NCBI GenBank assembly: GCA_049999725.1
Contig: JBNGIS010020588.1
Location: forward strand, 28,990 to 73,237
Source: Haplomitrium mnioides
Lineage: Eukaryota > Marchantiophyta > Haplomitriopsida > Calobryales
Length of the DNA: 44,248 nt
Direction of reading: 5' to 3'
Below the pieces are notes generated by a model. That model did no database searches. It was not told where the DNA came from and saw only the letters and a list, made by a program, of their open reading frames with translations. Position numbers and translations under genes: made by a program. This document shows positions 10,471 through 20,530 of the stretch, piece by piece. Within the stretch, counting starts at the first letter, position 1. Every line of letters starts with the position of its first letter.

Positions 10471-10589
10471 ATTTAAAATTAAAATTAAACTAATCTAATG
10501 TTGAGGGCGAGCAAGTTCCACTTAAGGAGGTAGAAAATTTAACTTCATTGATAATACTAAATTAAAATTAAACTAATCTAATGTTGAGG
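10471..10589 (+). repeat. AT-rich spacer between minisatellite blocks I and II
   Basis: Starts ATTTAAAATTAAAATTAAAC and passes through GCAAGTTCCACTTAAGGAGG. It ends TGTTGAGG, where the next minisatellite block begins with GAGCCGACAA. The same junctions are used at the other blocks. Confidence 0.85.
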
Positions 10590-10670
10590 CGAGCCGACAA
10601 GGAAGGCCAAGCAGGGGCCAAAGACTAGGTCCATCCAAGGACCTAAGAAGGCCAAGGAGGGGCCATGGAC
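10590..10670 (+). repeat. Minisatellite block II, left part
   Basis: One A unit and the first 24 bp of a further unit, ending GGGGCCATGGAC. It is interrupted there by the solo LTR. The array resumes at 11919 with GGACGGACCGGCC, which is the continuation of a B unit. Confidence 0.9.
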
Positions 10671-11545
10671 TTTGAAGGCATGAGATGGTTTGAGAGAATT
10701 TTAATGAGATTAGAGCCCTGTCATAGAATGGGATGCATTTTGATGAAGTATGGAGAAGACTTAGAAGTTATTAGGAGAAACTTAGATTTGATTGGTTTTC
10801 TTTAATATGTGTAGAATTGAGTACAGAGTAAATTTTGTTCTTATTAGAAATTTTTCGAATCTGATATTTTATACAGGGATATTATAGTGCTTAAGTAATT
10901 AGCACCAATTTACAGAAGTGAAAAACCTCTTATAAACCGGAAGTTATAACCGGTCAAAGTTACAAACATGAGCTGCAGAAAAGTCAAAATAGAGAGTATT
11001 TACAAATTAGAAAATACAAATATTATTTTATGGGTAGAAAGCTTACTTGACAAGCTTTCCAACAAGGTATAGTACAGGCAAATTGACTTAGTATTAATGA
11101 CTTTATAGAGATTCTTCTAGAATAGACTAAAGAGGAGAAAAGTCAAGAAAAGTCAAATTCATTCTTTGACTTATTCTTTGAGGGAATCTCGAAGTATCAT
11201 CTTAGGAATTGTTTGTAAGGACAAATACAAGGTAGAAAAGTCTTGGACCAATTGTTGAGATTCTCTGACAAGAGAAGCTCCAACTGAGAAGCTTCTTCTT
11301 GAAGAAGAAAACAAAAGGTGGAGATACTTGATGAGCACTTGTAGGAATTAATAATTAGAGAGATAATGACCATAGATTCTTTACCTAGGGTGATAGAATA
11401 TTTAGTTTTACTCCTAGTAACTATCTAGACTAGTATATAAGGAGGAGGAGAAGAGAGGAGAGGAGGTTGAGCTTGAGTTGGGACTTGGTTTTCATTTGGA
11501 GATTTTAGATTTGAGAGTTGTGAGAGACCTTTGGAGAAGCGCTTG

Positions 11546-11645
11546 NNNNNNNNNNNNNNNNNNNNNNNNNNNNNNNNNNNNNNNNNNNNNNNNNNNNNNN
11601 NNNNNNNNNNNNNNNNNNNNNNNNNNNNNNNNNNNNNNNNNNNNN
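11546..11645. other. Assembly gap (100 N) inside the solo LTR
   Basis: One hundred N bases, the conventional size for a gap of unknown length. It adjoins a 70-bp tandem duplication. The homologous LTR at 37011-38157 has GAGAAGCTCTTGGAGGAG-type sequence at this point. Confidence 0.99.
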
Positions 11646-11765
11646 GGTGAGAGCAAGAGTGATTTGTGTGAGAGCATTTGGAGTAAAGAGTGAGGAGTGT
11701 GTTGAGAGTTAGAAGGGTGAGAGCAAGAGTGATTTGTGTGAGAGCATTTGGAGTAAAGAGTGAGG
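11646..11765 (+). repeat. 70-bp tandem duplication in the solo LTR
   Basis: GGTGAGAGCAAGAGTGATTT starts at 11646 and again at 11716, and the downstream 50 bp are identical. The related LTR near 37950 has a single copy, so the duplication is specific to this copy or its source. Confidence 0.9.
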
Positions 11766-11918
11766 ATTTCCAAAATATTTTTGTATTGAGTATTATTTCT
11801 TGGTAGACTTTGTTGTGTATTGATGATTGCAGCCACTCTTCAACCCACCTCTCATATTCAATGTGCACTCAACATCAAAGTCACATGAGGAGAAACCGGC
11901 GAAGCCTTTAGCTTCATA

Positions 11919-12291
11919 GGACGGACCGGCCAAGGAGGGTCCAAGAGCAAGAACAAATGCCAAGGAGGAGCCATGGACTAGGTCCATCTAGGGACCTACG
12001 AAGGCCAAAGAGAGGCTATGGACGTATTGGCCAAGGAAGATCCAGGAGCAAGAACGAAGGCCAAGGAGGGGCCATGGACTAGGTACGTCCACGGACCTAC
12101 GAAGGCCAAAGAGGGGCCATAGACGGACCGACCAAGGAGGGTCCAAGGGCAAGAACGAAGGCCAATGAGGGGCTATGGACTAGGTCCGTCAAGGGACCTA
12201 CGAAGGCCAAGGAGGGGCTATGGACTAGGTCTGTCCAGGGACCTACAAAAGCCAATGAAGGGCTATGGACGTATCGGCCAAAGAGGGTCCA
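11919..12291 (+). repeat. Minisatellite block II, right part
   Basis: Continues the B unit broken by the solo LTR, then A and B units as in block I. It ends GAGGGTCCA, directly followed by the AT-rich spacer. Confidence 0.92.
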
Positions 12292-12441
12292 GTTTAAAAT
12301 TAGAATTAAACTAATCTAATGCTGAGGGCGAGCGAGCTCTATTTAAGGAGGCAGAAAATTTAACTTCACTAATAATAGTAAATTAAAATTAAAATTAAAC
12401 TAATAAATTTAAATTAAAATTAAACTAATCTAATGTTGAGG
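12292..12441 (+). repeat. AT-rich spacer between blocks II and III
   Basis: Same spacer as at 10471-10589, with an additional short AATTAAAATT duplication. It ends TGTTGAGG at the next block. Confidence 0.85.
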
Positions 12442-12790
12442 CGAGCTGGCAACGAAGGCCAAGGAGGGGCTATGGACTAGGTCTATCCACGGACCTACGA
12501 AGGCCGAGGAGGGGCTATGGACTAGGTCTATCCAGGGACCTACGAAAGCCAAGGAGGGGCCATGGACGGATCGGACAAGGAGGGTCCAAGAGCAAGAACG
12601 AAGGCCAAGGAGAGGCCATGAACTAGGTCCGTCCAGGGACCTACGAAGGCCAAAGAGGGGCCATGGACGGATCGGCCAAGGAGGGTCTAGGAGCAAGAAC
12701 AAAGGCCAGGGAGGGGCCATGGACTAGGTCCGACCAGGGATCTACAAAGGCCAAGGAGGGGCCATGGACAGACCGGCCAAGGAGGGTCCA
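12442..12790 (+). repeat. Minisatellite block III
   Basis: Starts GCGAGCTGGCAACGAAGGCC and runs A, A, B, A, B, A, B with point differences. It ends GAGGGTCCA. Confidence 0.92.
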
Positions 12791-12934
12791 ATTTAAAATT
12801 AAAATTAAACTAATCTAATGTTGAGGGCGAGCGAGTTCCACTTAAGGAGGCAGAAACTTTAACTTCATTAATAATAGTAAATTAAAATTGAAATTAAACT
12901 AATAAATTAAAATTAAAATAATCTAATGCTGAGG
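12791..12934 (+). repeat. AT-rich spacer between blocks III and IV
   Basis: Starts ATTTAAAATTAAAATTAAAC, contains GCGAGTTCCACTTAAGGAGG and ends GCTGAGG. It is a fourth copy of the spacer with the same junctions. Confidence 0.85.
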
Positions 12935-13007
12935 CGAGCCAGCAACGAAGGCCAAGGAGGGGCCATGGACTAGGTCCATCCATGGATCCACGAAGACCAA
13001 TGAGGGG
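12935..13007 (+). repeat. Minisatellite block IV, left part
   Basis: One A unit and the start of the next unit, ending CCAATGAGGGG, where the 21.9-kb gypsy insertion begins. Its continuation is at 34946. Confidence 0.92.
13003..13007 (+). other. Target-site duplication AGGGG, left copy
   Basis: AGGGG precedes the LTR end TGTTAGGG at 13008 and follows the distal LTR end CCTAACA at 34946-34950. Joining the flanks at one copy restores a minisatellite unit (GAGGGG then CCATGGAC). This shows that both LTRs belong to one insertion. Confidence 0.95.
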
Positions 13008-13403
13008 TGTTAGGGTCTAGGATGGGAGATAAAGACACACGCAATGAGAGGTAGAGGAGGAAAAAGTGAGAAAAGGAAGAAAGCAGACATGCAAATGGCA
13101 GAAATGGCGAACAACGGACACTGTCCAAACAGAAGGACGAAAGACTTCTCAAAGATTCAATTAAAAGACGTTTATAGGATTTAGTTAAAAGACTTTTTAT
13201 TATATTTAAAGTAGAAAAGCTCTTTAAAATTTAGAAATATGATCATAGGAATAGCACAAGTCTTTGAAAATTACAGGTACCAATCGGGTCAAGCAATAGA
13301 TCAGGCAACAACAACAGCTCGAACATCCAAAAATGGAGACAAAGGGAGAAAAAATTGCTTCAGCAAGAAGAAAAGAAAAGGATGGACGTCATTGTACGTG
13401 AGG

Positions 13404-13434
<31 letters not shown>
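13404..13434 (+). repeat. (GT)n microsatellite in outer 5' LTR
   Basis: An uninterrupted TG run of about 28 bp. The homologous site in the 3' LTR (31945-31967) is shorter. Confidence 0.95.
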
Positions 13435-13649
13435 GTAAACGTATGCGTATACATGTGTTGTGTTTTTGTGGGATTTTGAAAAGGTTATTTGGGTTAATAA
13501 ATATTAGTAAAGTATTAATTAAATATTAATTAACTAAGACTAAGACTAAGCCTAAGCTACTAGCCAAGCCAAAGGGACAAGGTGAATAAAAAAGGAAGGG
13601 ACAAGATCATTTTGATCCCAATGTCCACCTTGAGAGAAAGTTGTGTGTG

Positions 13650-13905
13650 TTGATGGTTGAGACCTTGAGGAAAAAGAAAGAAAGGAATTTGATGGTTAAG
13701 GCCTTGAGAGAAAAGAAAGGAATTTGATGGTTAAGGCCTTGAGAGAAAAGAAAGGAATTTGATGGTTAAGGACTTGAGAGAAAAGAAAGAAAGGAATTTG
13801 ATGGTTAAGGCCTTGAGAAAAGAAAAAGAAGGAATTTGATGGTTAAGGCCTTGAGAAAAGAAAGAAAGGACATTGGTGGTTAGGGTCTTGAAAAAAAAAA
13901 GAAAG
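13650..13905 (+). repeat. 35-40-bp tandem repeat in outer 5' LTR, seven units
   Basis: Units carry GAATTTGATGGTTAAGG, then CCTTGAGA and a purine run of AAAGAAAG type with variable length. The first and last units are divergent. Five units are found at the same place in the other LTR. Confidence 0.9.
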
Positions 13906-15275
13906 GGAAAGAGAGTTGGGCGTGTGTGGGTTAGGGCATCGTTAAAGAAAGAAGAGGGGGCTCATTTTCCCTCTCTCTTTTGGTCTCTCTCGCCTCTTTT
14001 TTTTCTTGGAGCCGGTGTCGTTCTTGGAGACAAGAAAATTTTGCTAGAGTCATGTGAGCAGGTTCGAGGGCTGGGAATCGAGAAAATACTTGGCGACGGA
14101 ACATGAGGAGAGAAAAACGTCGTGGTGATGTGGAGATGGAACAATAGCATGCATGGAGAGAAGAACGACGGTCATTGGGAAGACAAGATCTCAAAGGTAG
14201 AGAATTGAATCAAGGGCTGTATATAAAATGGGTGCTATGGTGAAGATGCATGGTGTGGTCTTAGTATTCTTGCAGTTGAGGAAGCTGAGCGACGTAATCG
14301 GTGAATATGGAAGGATATGACATTCGGTTTAAAATTTCACTATAGAGACGATGATCTAAGACGATAGAAAAGACCTTCTGGAGTGGAAGGAACTGCAATA
14401 TCTGTGGTCAAGACAGAGCTGCCGCAACAGAAAACAGAAGGACAATCGATGCATTTGGTTTGGCTCACCTTGAAGCCAATCATGAGAAGATATGATAAGG
14501 AATTGGAGTGAAGGGATAGAAGGCGGTGCGAGCCTACCTGTTTGAAGACAAGGGACTGGAATGTTGTATGGGGGTTGAGCGGGCCGCAAGTGGAGTGATG
14601 GGGGTGAAGTCCCGAGGCTGTTGAGCTATTGGCAAAGTGGATATTGAAAAAAAAAATAAAAAAAAAGGAAGTTGAATGCGTTTGTGATGAAGGGAGTAGA
14701 GTGCACTGAGCAGCCAGGAAGATTGTAGCACCAGAGAGAGAAGAAGGGACATTTGTTGGTGCCAGAACAGAAAAAGCCTCATGGATGCGCCTCCTCTTGG
14801 CTTTGTTGTTGAAATTAGTACAAGGATTTGGCCACTGCACAACAAGTGGACAAAAGCCCAACCTTTCACGACAAGGATGAAGTCATGGCGCCCTCCGCAC
14901 CGCTACTTGTTCCCCAACCTATTTGCCTGAATGTATTCTTATGAAAGAAACAAACCTCACGGTGATGGTTGTAGCTCCAAGCCTTAGCTAAAGCTACCTC
15001 TCAAAGACGAGAATGGAGTATGAGTTGTGAGCTATGACACGAATGTAATGGAAATAGCAGAGAGAGATGAAAGTGAAATGGACTGATAGCCATAACGAGA
15101 TCACTACACAGATGGATTGTTGATAACGTATCCACTGACATTCTTACAAGCTCGTGAGGTGGAGGTTCAACTTGAAATCAGTTGGGCGGAGTGTGAGGAT
15201 GACGTCTACCGCCTCCTATGTATAGACTCGATCATGTGAAGTATGTTTGTATTGGTACTGTGTATCTGTCCATTG

Positions 15276-15281
15276 AATAAA
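15276..15281 (+). terminator. Putative polyadenylation signal AATAAA in LTR
   Basis: CATTGAATAAAGTGC, about 390 bp from the LTR end. The other LTR has AGTAAA at this place, so at least one copy has mutated. It would mark the 3' end of R if used. Confidence 0.45.
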
Positions 15282-15671
15282 GTGCTATTTCAGGTTATGT
15301 GAATGTGTATGAGCCTTGGCACGCATGTGAATGATATGTTCTTCCAAGTTATAACACATAAAAATCAGACGCTAGTGCTTTATTTTATTTCTGCTGTGTG
15401 TTCCATCTCCTAAGCCAAAAGACAAAATTGCAAGCCCACACTCGTTTGCAAGTCTTTAGCCGGTCTTAAGGGAAGAAGCATCCTCACGATCCCTTGAGTC
15501 CTTGTGGACCTCACTACCACCATGACCAAGTGTATCCCTAAATAGCCCGATCAACGAGAGTCCTTCTCAATTCCAACCCAGTTACTCATATCCAGAAGTT
15601 AGGCTTTATACTACAACACCGACCAAAAGCAAGGCTCCTCCCCCTACGCCCTACACTTCAAGACCTAACAA

Positions 15672-15684
15672 TGACGTCGTTGCC
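15672..15684 (+). other. Degenerate tRNA-Asp-type primer-binding site (outer element)
   Basis: TGACGTCGTTGCC follows the LTR by one base. It matches TGGCGCCGTTGCC, the complement of the 3' end of plant tRNA-Asp, except for two transitions. The nested relative keeps TGGCGCCGTTGC. This supports a shared priming tRNA and an Athila-like assignment. Confidence 0.75.
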
Positions 15685-16178
15685 ATTCTGGTGGCTCTTC
15701 TATGGGACACAATGAGACCCCTGCAACCATCATGTCTTTTGCTGAAATGGCTGAAGCATGTGACATGAACTTAGACCATTTCCTATATCGAATGTGGGTG
15801 GAGACCATCGATACTCTTTTTGGTGGATAGCTACATGGATTCCATTGGACACTCTTAGTTTTGAACAAATAGAACCTATTACTAGCCTTTGATCTCTACA
15901 GTAGTTATTTGTCTTCTTTGTGCTCTTTAGTTAGTTCTCTTGGAGTCAGTCTCTTTATATCCCACGAACTATCGAGTTTCTCTTTGATCTAGCCTAGTTC
16001 TCTTCCATTCTAGATCTGAGGTGTGCCACACCTTTCTTTTGTCAGTTCAGTTTGCATTTGCATATTGGGCCAAAGGCCATAGGCTGCTTGTTTCTTTTCT
16101 TTTCGTGGCACATCCTTTTTCTAAAGTCTTGGAGTCTAGTACTGAATCTAAGGGGAACACGGTTGCTTCAATTGGTGT
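15685..16178 (+). other. Leader of the outer element
   Basis: Untranslated stretch between primer-binding site and gag. No ORF with a domain was seen. Confidence 0.6.
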
Positions 16179-18530
16179 ATGAAGCGTCCTCGTCCACTTC
16201 CTACCTTTTCTCAATTTGATCAATACGTTCATAGGTGTCTGCGTCCTTTGCATCCTAGGAAGAAGACTCGGCTATCCGGTTCCCCCTCTTCTGTTCCCAA
16301 TCATGTCCCAGCCATGGCTTTCCAACCGCCATCACCTTCGAGATATACATGCCAAAAATTTACTGGCCACATAGTAGTGGACCGTGTAGATGCAGACACA
16401 CATCTGAATCATTTTTTGGCCTTAGCCGCAGCTACAGGAGATCCTAAGGATGCTCTCAGACATTAGTTCTTGACCACCTTAGATGGCAATGCCATCAACT
16501 AGTATTTCAAAGAGGCTGTTACCATAGTTTCCTGGCCTAATCTTCGTACAACTTTTTGGACCGGTTTTGTCTAGCATACCACTTCGATCGTGCATGGGAT
16601 GATCTCTTTTGCATTGGAATTTATGCTGAAGAGTCCATTCAAGACTACAACAACTGATTTAAAGTAGTTGTCAGTAAGAGAAGAACTCTTCCACCGGGAG
16701 AAGATCAAATAAGGTTCTTCACAAAAGGTCTGCCCAATTCCATTCAAGAGCATGTGTTGCTCCAAGATCCGCAAACCTTAGATAGAGCCATTCAAGTGGC
16801 TAACTCATACAACAAAATGCTTTTAAGGAGAGAACGCTTCGCTTCGGCCGCTTCCTCTTCCCCTAGCGAGGCGCCTAGCATGAGCACCCTGAGTTATGGT
16901 GCCTCACATGCAACCAAGACTGCTGCACCAACTCGCTCACAGCAGAATCCAACAGTTCTTACTAGATCTAAATCCTCTATTGCTTCTAACTCACGTCAAG
17001 ATGAATTTGCTGAGTTCAGAGCAGAAGTCAAAAATGATATCTCAAATCTTCTTGCTGACTAGATGGCAAATATGAAAATACAGATGTTACAATCAGATGC
17101 TCGACCCAATACACAATCTCAACCTGCCAATGTTTGGTGCACCAAATGTAATCAGCAACATTCTTCTTTAGAGGCTTGTCCTTTGGCCATTTGGTGCGAC
17201 CTATGTCTATCCTCCGACCATGAGACTGTTGTTTGTCCTATATGGAGAAGGCTTTGAGTAGTGGAAGCCAAGTCAAGTGCTATTGTTAATATGGCTATTG
17301 TTCCTCCTCCTACAACAGTGTTGGCTTCTTCCACTTTGCCTCAAGTGGCGCCAACCGCAAGTCAAGTCTCTGCTCCTATATACTAAGCTCCTCCAGCTGC
17401 ATAGCCAGCTCCTTATCATCAATAGAGCTACCCACAGGTAGCCACACAGCAAGGAGGCAATCCTCCATATGCTTAGTATAGGCCTCTTATGGGACAGACC
17501 TGTTATAATTGCCATAGTCTTAATCATCTTTCTAGAGAGTGCCCTCACCCTCGTACAAGGAAATACTATCAAAATAGACCTCAATCTATGACCAATGGCC
17601 TAATCAAGGCAACCCAAACCAACGACCTTACAACAATCGGTTAGGACATCAGGGCCAGAACTCCAATGCTTATTATGCTCCACAACAACCTCAGTATCGG
17701 CAACAACAAAATTATCAGTCGTATCCCCATAACCAACATGCTCACCAACTACACCAAGTTGGGTACATTCAAATTGACTACCAATAGGCTCCGCAACATC
17801 AACAGCGACAATATCAACCTACATAGCAATATCAGCTAGCCCCACAACAAACTCAAAATTTTGGCGCAGGGTACGCCCCTCCGCCACCTCATATTACGTA
17901 TTACCAAGCCCAGTCCAATCAGACTCAAGTAGTTCAACCAGCTCAGCAATTGGGTTTGGCACATGCCCCTTAGCCTCAACTACTGGGTGCCCCTCAAGCG
18001 ACTCCAGTTCTCTCTCTCCCTGCTACATCAAATGTTGGTCCACCACAAAATGTCTAGCAAGTTTAAGTGGTCCCAGTCAATATTACCTTATGCTCTGGGG
18101 CTCAATTGGCCACACCTGCTACCCCTCTTCATCTAGAGGAACCCTGTGTAGTGGCAGCCACTCCCTTGGCTGCCCCACCAGCACAAGCGCCTCGACTTAA
18201 CTTTTCCACTGATCTGGCCACACTCAATGCTCGTGCTAATCTCCTTTACAAGATTCCAGTACACACTCTAGTGGATCTTATTCCTTCTCCTTATGTTCCA
18301 TTCGACCAAAATATTTCCTCTATTGGCTCAGACCAGAACGCTACAGTTGGAGCTCAGCCTCTCCCTCCCAAGAGGATTGTCAAAGGGATTCCCATGAGGT
18401 GTCATAAGTTCAAGGCTCTTCTCTTATCCCTACAGAACATGCACCATATGATATATTTGTAGATGTTTCTCAACAGCAGGCACACATATCCATTGGCCAA
18501 CTTCTGCGACTCGCAATTCTCTTCGATCAG
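16179..18530 (+). pseudogene. gag: gag of the outer gypsy element (broken)
   Basis: Homologous to the nested gag. The likely start is the Met at 16314 (MAFQPPSPSRYTCQKF), or the upstream Met at 16179 in the same frame. The retrotransposon gag core runs from VDADTHLNHF to LPNSIQEHV. Three zinc-knuckle regions follow: CTKCNQQHSSLEAC (spacing altered), CDLCLSSDHETVVC and CYNCHSLNHLSRECP. A long Gln/Pro/Tyr-rich linker (about 17600-18060) comes next. Stops include TAG 16464, TAG near 16500, TAG 17060, TGA 17255 and a series of TAG or TAA in the Gln-rich part. Frameshifts lie near 16580, 17585 and 18500. Most stops fit CAG to TAG or TGG to TAG/TGA changes. Confidence 0.88.
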
Positions 18531-18538
18531 CTCTTGTT

Positions 18539-20494
18539 ATGCCTCGAAAGAATGCCCAAACTACTTGTTTAGTGAAAGCCAACAAGCCTAAGGTAGCTAA
18601 ATGCTACACACCTTCAGCGCTTCCAATCGAGGACCCTTCTTCTTCTTCTTCTTCTTCTTCTTCTTCTTCTTCTTCCATTCCTCTCAGTTTGGTTTCAAAT
18701 CCTCCTCCCATGGTAGAGCTGTCTCCGGACAAAAATGCCTTATCCGTTGTCTACATGGTCTCCTTATATGACCCAAAGACACCATCCATTGCCATCTTCA
18801 AAGATGGTGTAATGATTCCAGTAGCACATTTGTACACTGGTTCAGTGGTTAACATCATGATAGAGCATTCCATGAGCTCTATTGGATATCTGACTAGAGC
18901 CTTACAAAAAGCCTCTCTGATTCTTCGCCTTGAAGATGGCAGCAATGTTGTGCCCCTTGGGGTTCTTAGAAATATGCCAACCCTCTTTGTCGACCAAGAA
19001 TACTTGGTTCATTATTTGGTCCTGCGCATCATGCAAAGACATCAATACCCCTTACTCCTTGGTCGTCCATGGCTTAAACAAAAACATGCACAATTGGAAT
19101 TTGCAGATGGAACAATGACCATTGGACCTCTAGGACAAAGAGTTGTTCTCTCTATGTATACACAAGCCCTTTCTCCATCCCCTATATATCTAGAGAAGCA
19201 ATTTACATATTTATCTCTGGTGGATACAGCCTCTCAATTATTGGTCCCAGAAATTGAAAATGATACTCTTGATCTTTTCGACAATCTCTTTCTCACATGC
19301 AATTTTCTGGAAGTGCAGTTTAAGGACTTACCAGTTCTCCTAGCAAAACACAAAAGTCTAAAAGTCTATGACGAAATTTCTGAGGCCCAAGAACCGGTCT
19401 TCTTACATCTTATCCACAAATACATTGATGTTTTTGCCTAGGAGTATGATGAGATGACAAGAATCCTAACATCTATATACCAGTATCACAACAGACTTTG
19501 ACCGGATGCTCACCCTATACGAAAGCGTCCATACAGGCTCAATCTTAAATACATCGAACTAGTTCAGAAAGACATCACAAAAATGCTACATGCAGGCATC
19601 ATATCCCACGTAGGCCTTACAGATTGGGTTCTACCTATTGTGGTAGTTCCCAAACCTGATAGATCTGTAAGAGTATGTGGGGATTTCAAGGCCCTCAATG
19701 TTGCCACCTTTCCGGAACACTTCCCTATTCCCTTTATTGACACAATTCTGGATAACATGGCTAGAAAATAGTGTTACAATTTTATTGATGGTTTTTCTGG
19801 ATATAATCAAATTGAAATCCATCCGGATTCAAGACATCTTACCACTATCACTACGCATTGGGGGTGTTACTCACACAACAAACTGGTCTTTGGCCTTTGC
19901 AATGCTCCAAACACATTCCAGATGATCATGCTCATGGCATTTGAGTCCCTTCTCCAAGGACCAAACAAGTGTCTAGAGATTTACTTGGACGATTTTACGG
20001 TGTACAACACCACAGACCAACATCTTGCCAAATTGGAACTTGCCTTCACTTGTTGCCGCACATATGGCATTTCGTTAAATCCAAAGAAGTGTAAGTTCCT
20101 CACGCCAATAGGTGTGCTTCTAGGGCATATCATCTCAGAAAAAAGTCTACACCCAGATCTAGTAAAGGTGAGCATTATCATCTCACTTCCCCCGCTGACC
20201 ACAATTAAGCAACTACAACATTTTATGGGAGAATCGGTTTATTACAGATGCTATTGCTTGAATTGTGCTAAGATCATTGCTCCTCTATATCAGCTGACAA
20301 AGCATACAGTTCCCTTTGTTTGGGTTGAGGGCTGCGAGTAACCATTTCAAGCTTTAAAAGATGTCTTGTTCTGGTCTGGCCCTTACCGTGTGATAGCTAT
20401 CCATCCCCATGGCTACCTTAGCTTTTCCACATTAGATGGTACATCCTTTGCTGCCCCTATAAATGCTAATCGTGTTAAGCTCTATTGTGTATGA
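18539..20494 (+). pseudogene. pol: Protease-RT with in-frame fused integrase tail (outer element)
   Basis: One reading frame runs through the whole stretch, broken only by TAG 19439, TGA 19499, TAG 19769 and TAA 20339. The protease region has LYTGSVVNIM where an Asp would be expected at Tyr, so the catalytic residue is lost. Then come LLGRPWL, RT blocks (TDWVLPIVVVPKPDRSV, FIDGFSGYNQI, FGLCNAPNTFQ) and the active site YLDD (near 19990). The GISLNPKKCKFL block follows. After FQALKDVLF (20371) the frame passes directly into WSGPYRV...INANRVKLY, the C-terminal part of integrase. Relative to the nested element about 1.77 kb (RNase H and most of integrase) is missing, with the frame kept. Confidence 0.9.
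18637..18675 (+). repeat. (TTC)n microsatellite encoding poly-Ser
   Basis: About 13 TTC triplets in frame with the protease ORF give a run of 13 Ser. The nested relative lacks the run. Confidence 0.95.
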
Positions 20495-20525
20495 GTTGTA
20501 TTGTTGGGCGGTGTCTATGGAGTAC

Positions 20526-20530
20526 CTTGC
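20526..20530 (+). other. Target-site duplication CTTGC of the nested element, left copy
   Basis: CTTGC lies directly before TGTAGTAGAT (20531) and again directly after CTTAACA (31413-31417). One copy was present in the outer element before the insertion. Confidence 0.95.

Larger units (their letters stand above)
10671..11918 (+). mobile_element. Solo LTR inserted in a minisatellite B unit
   Basis: About 1.25 kb, beginning TTTGAAGGCATGAGATGG and ending GCTTCATA. It is homologous over its length to the 5' LTR of the gypsy element at 37011-38157; for example, both carry CTTATTCTTTGA and AGTATCATCTTAG. GGAC, the B-unit sequence at the break, is present on both sides (10667-10670 and 11919-11922), so the insertion duplicated its target. 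No internal region is present, as expected after recombination between two LTRs. The exact ends are uncertain by 2-3 bp. Confidence 0.8.
13008..15670 (+). mobile_element. 5' LTR of the outer gypsy element (2.66 kb)
   Basis: Starts TGTTAGGGTCTAGGATGG and ends CACTTCAAGACCTAACA. It is collinear with 31548-34945 except for about 0.8 kb missing after GACTCGATCA (near 15234) and for repeat-number differences. It contains a GT microsatellite, a 35-40-bp tandem repeat and an AATAAA signal. An antisense ORF of 173 codons (14861-14340) has no domain, and its counterpart in the other LTR differs in frame. Confidence 0.95.

Noticed and set aside
14062-14080. GGTTCGAGGG as the B box of a tRNA gene
   Set aside because: No cloverleaf can be built around it, and it lies in an LTR. 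The copy in the other LTR has the same words without tRNA structure.
13008-15670. Reading 13008-15670 and 31548-34945 as two solo LTRs
   Set aside because: Each alone has no matching flanks (AGGGG/ATGAC and GGATC/AGGGG). Only the outer flanks match each other, and PBS and polypurine sequence lie on the inner sides.
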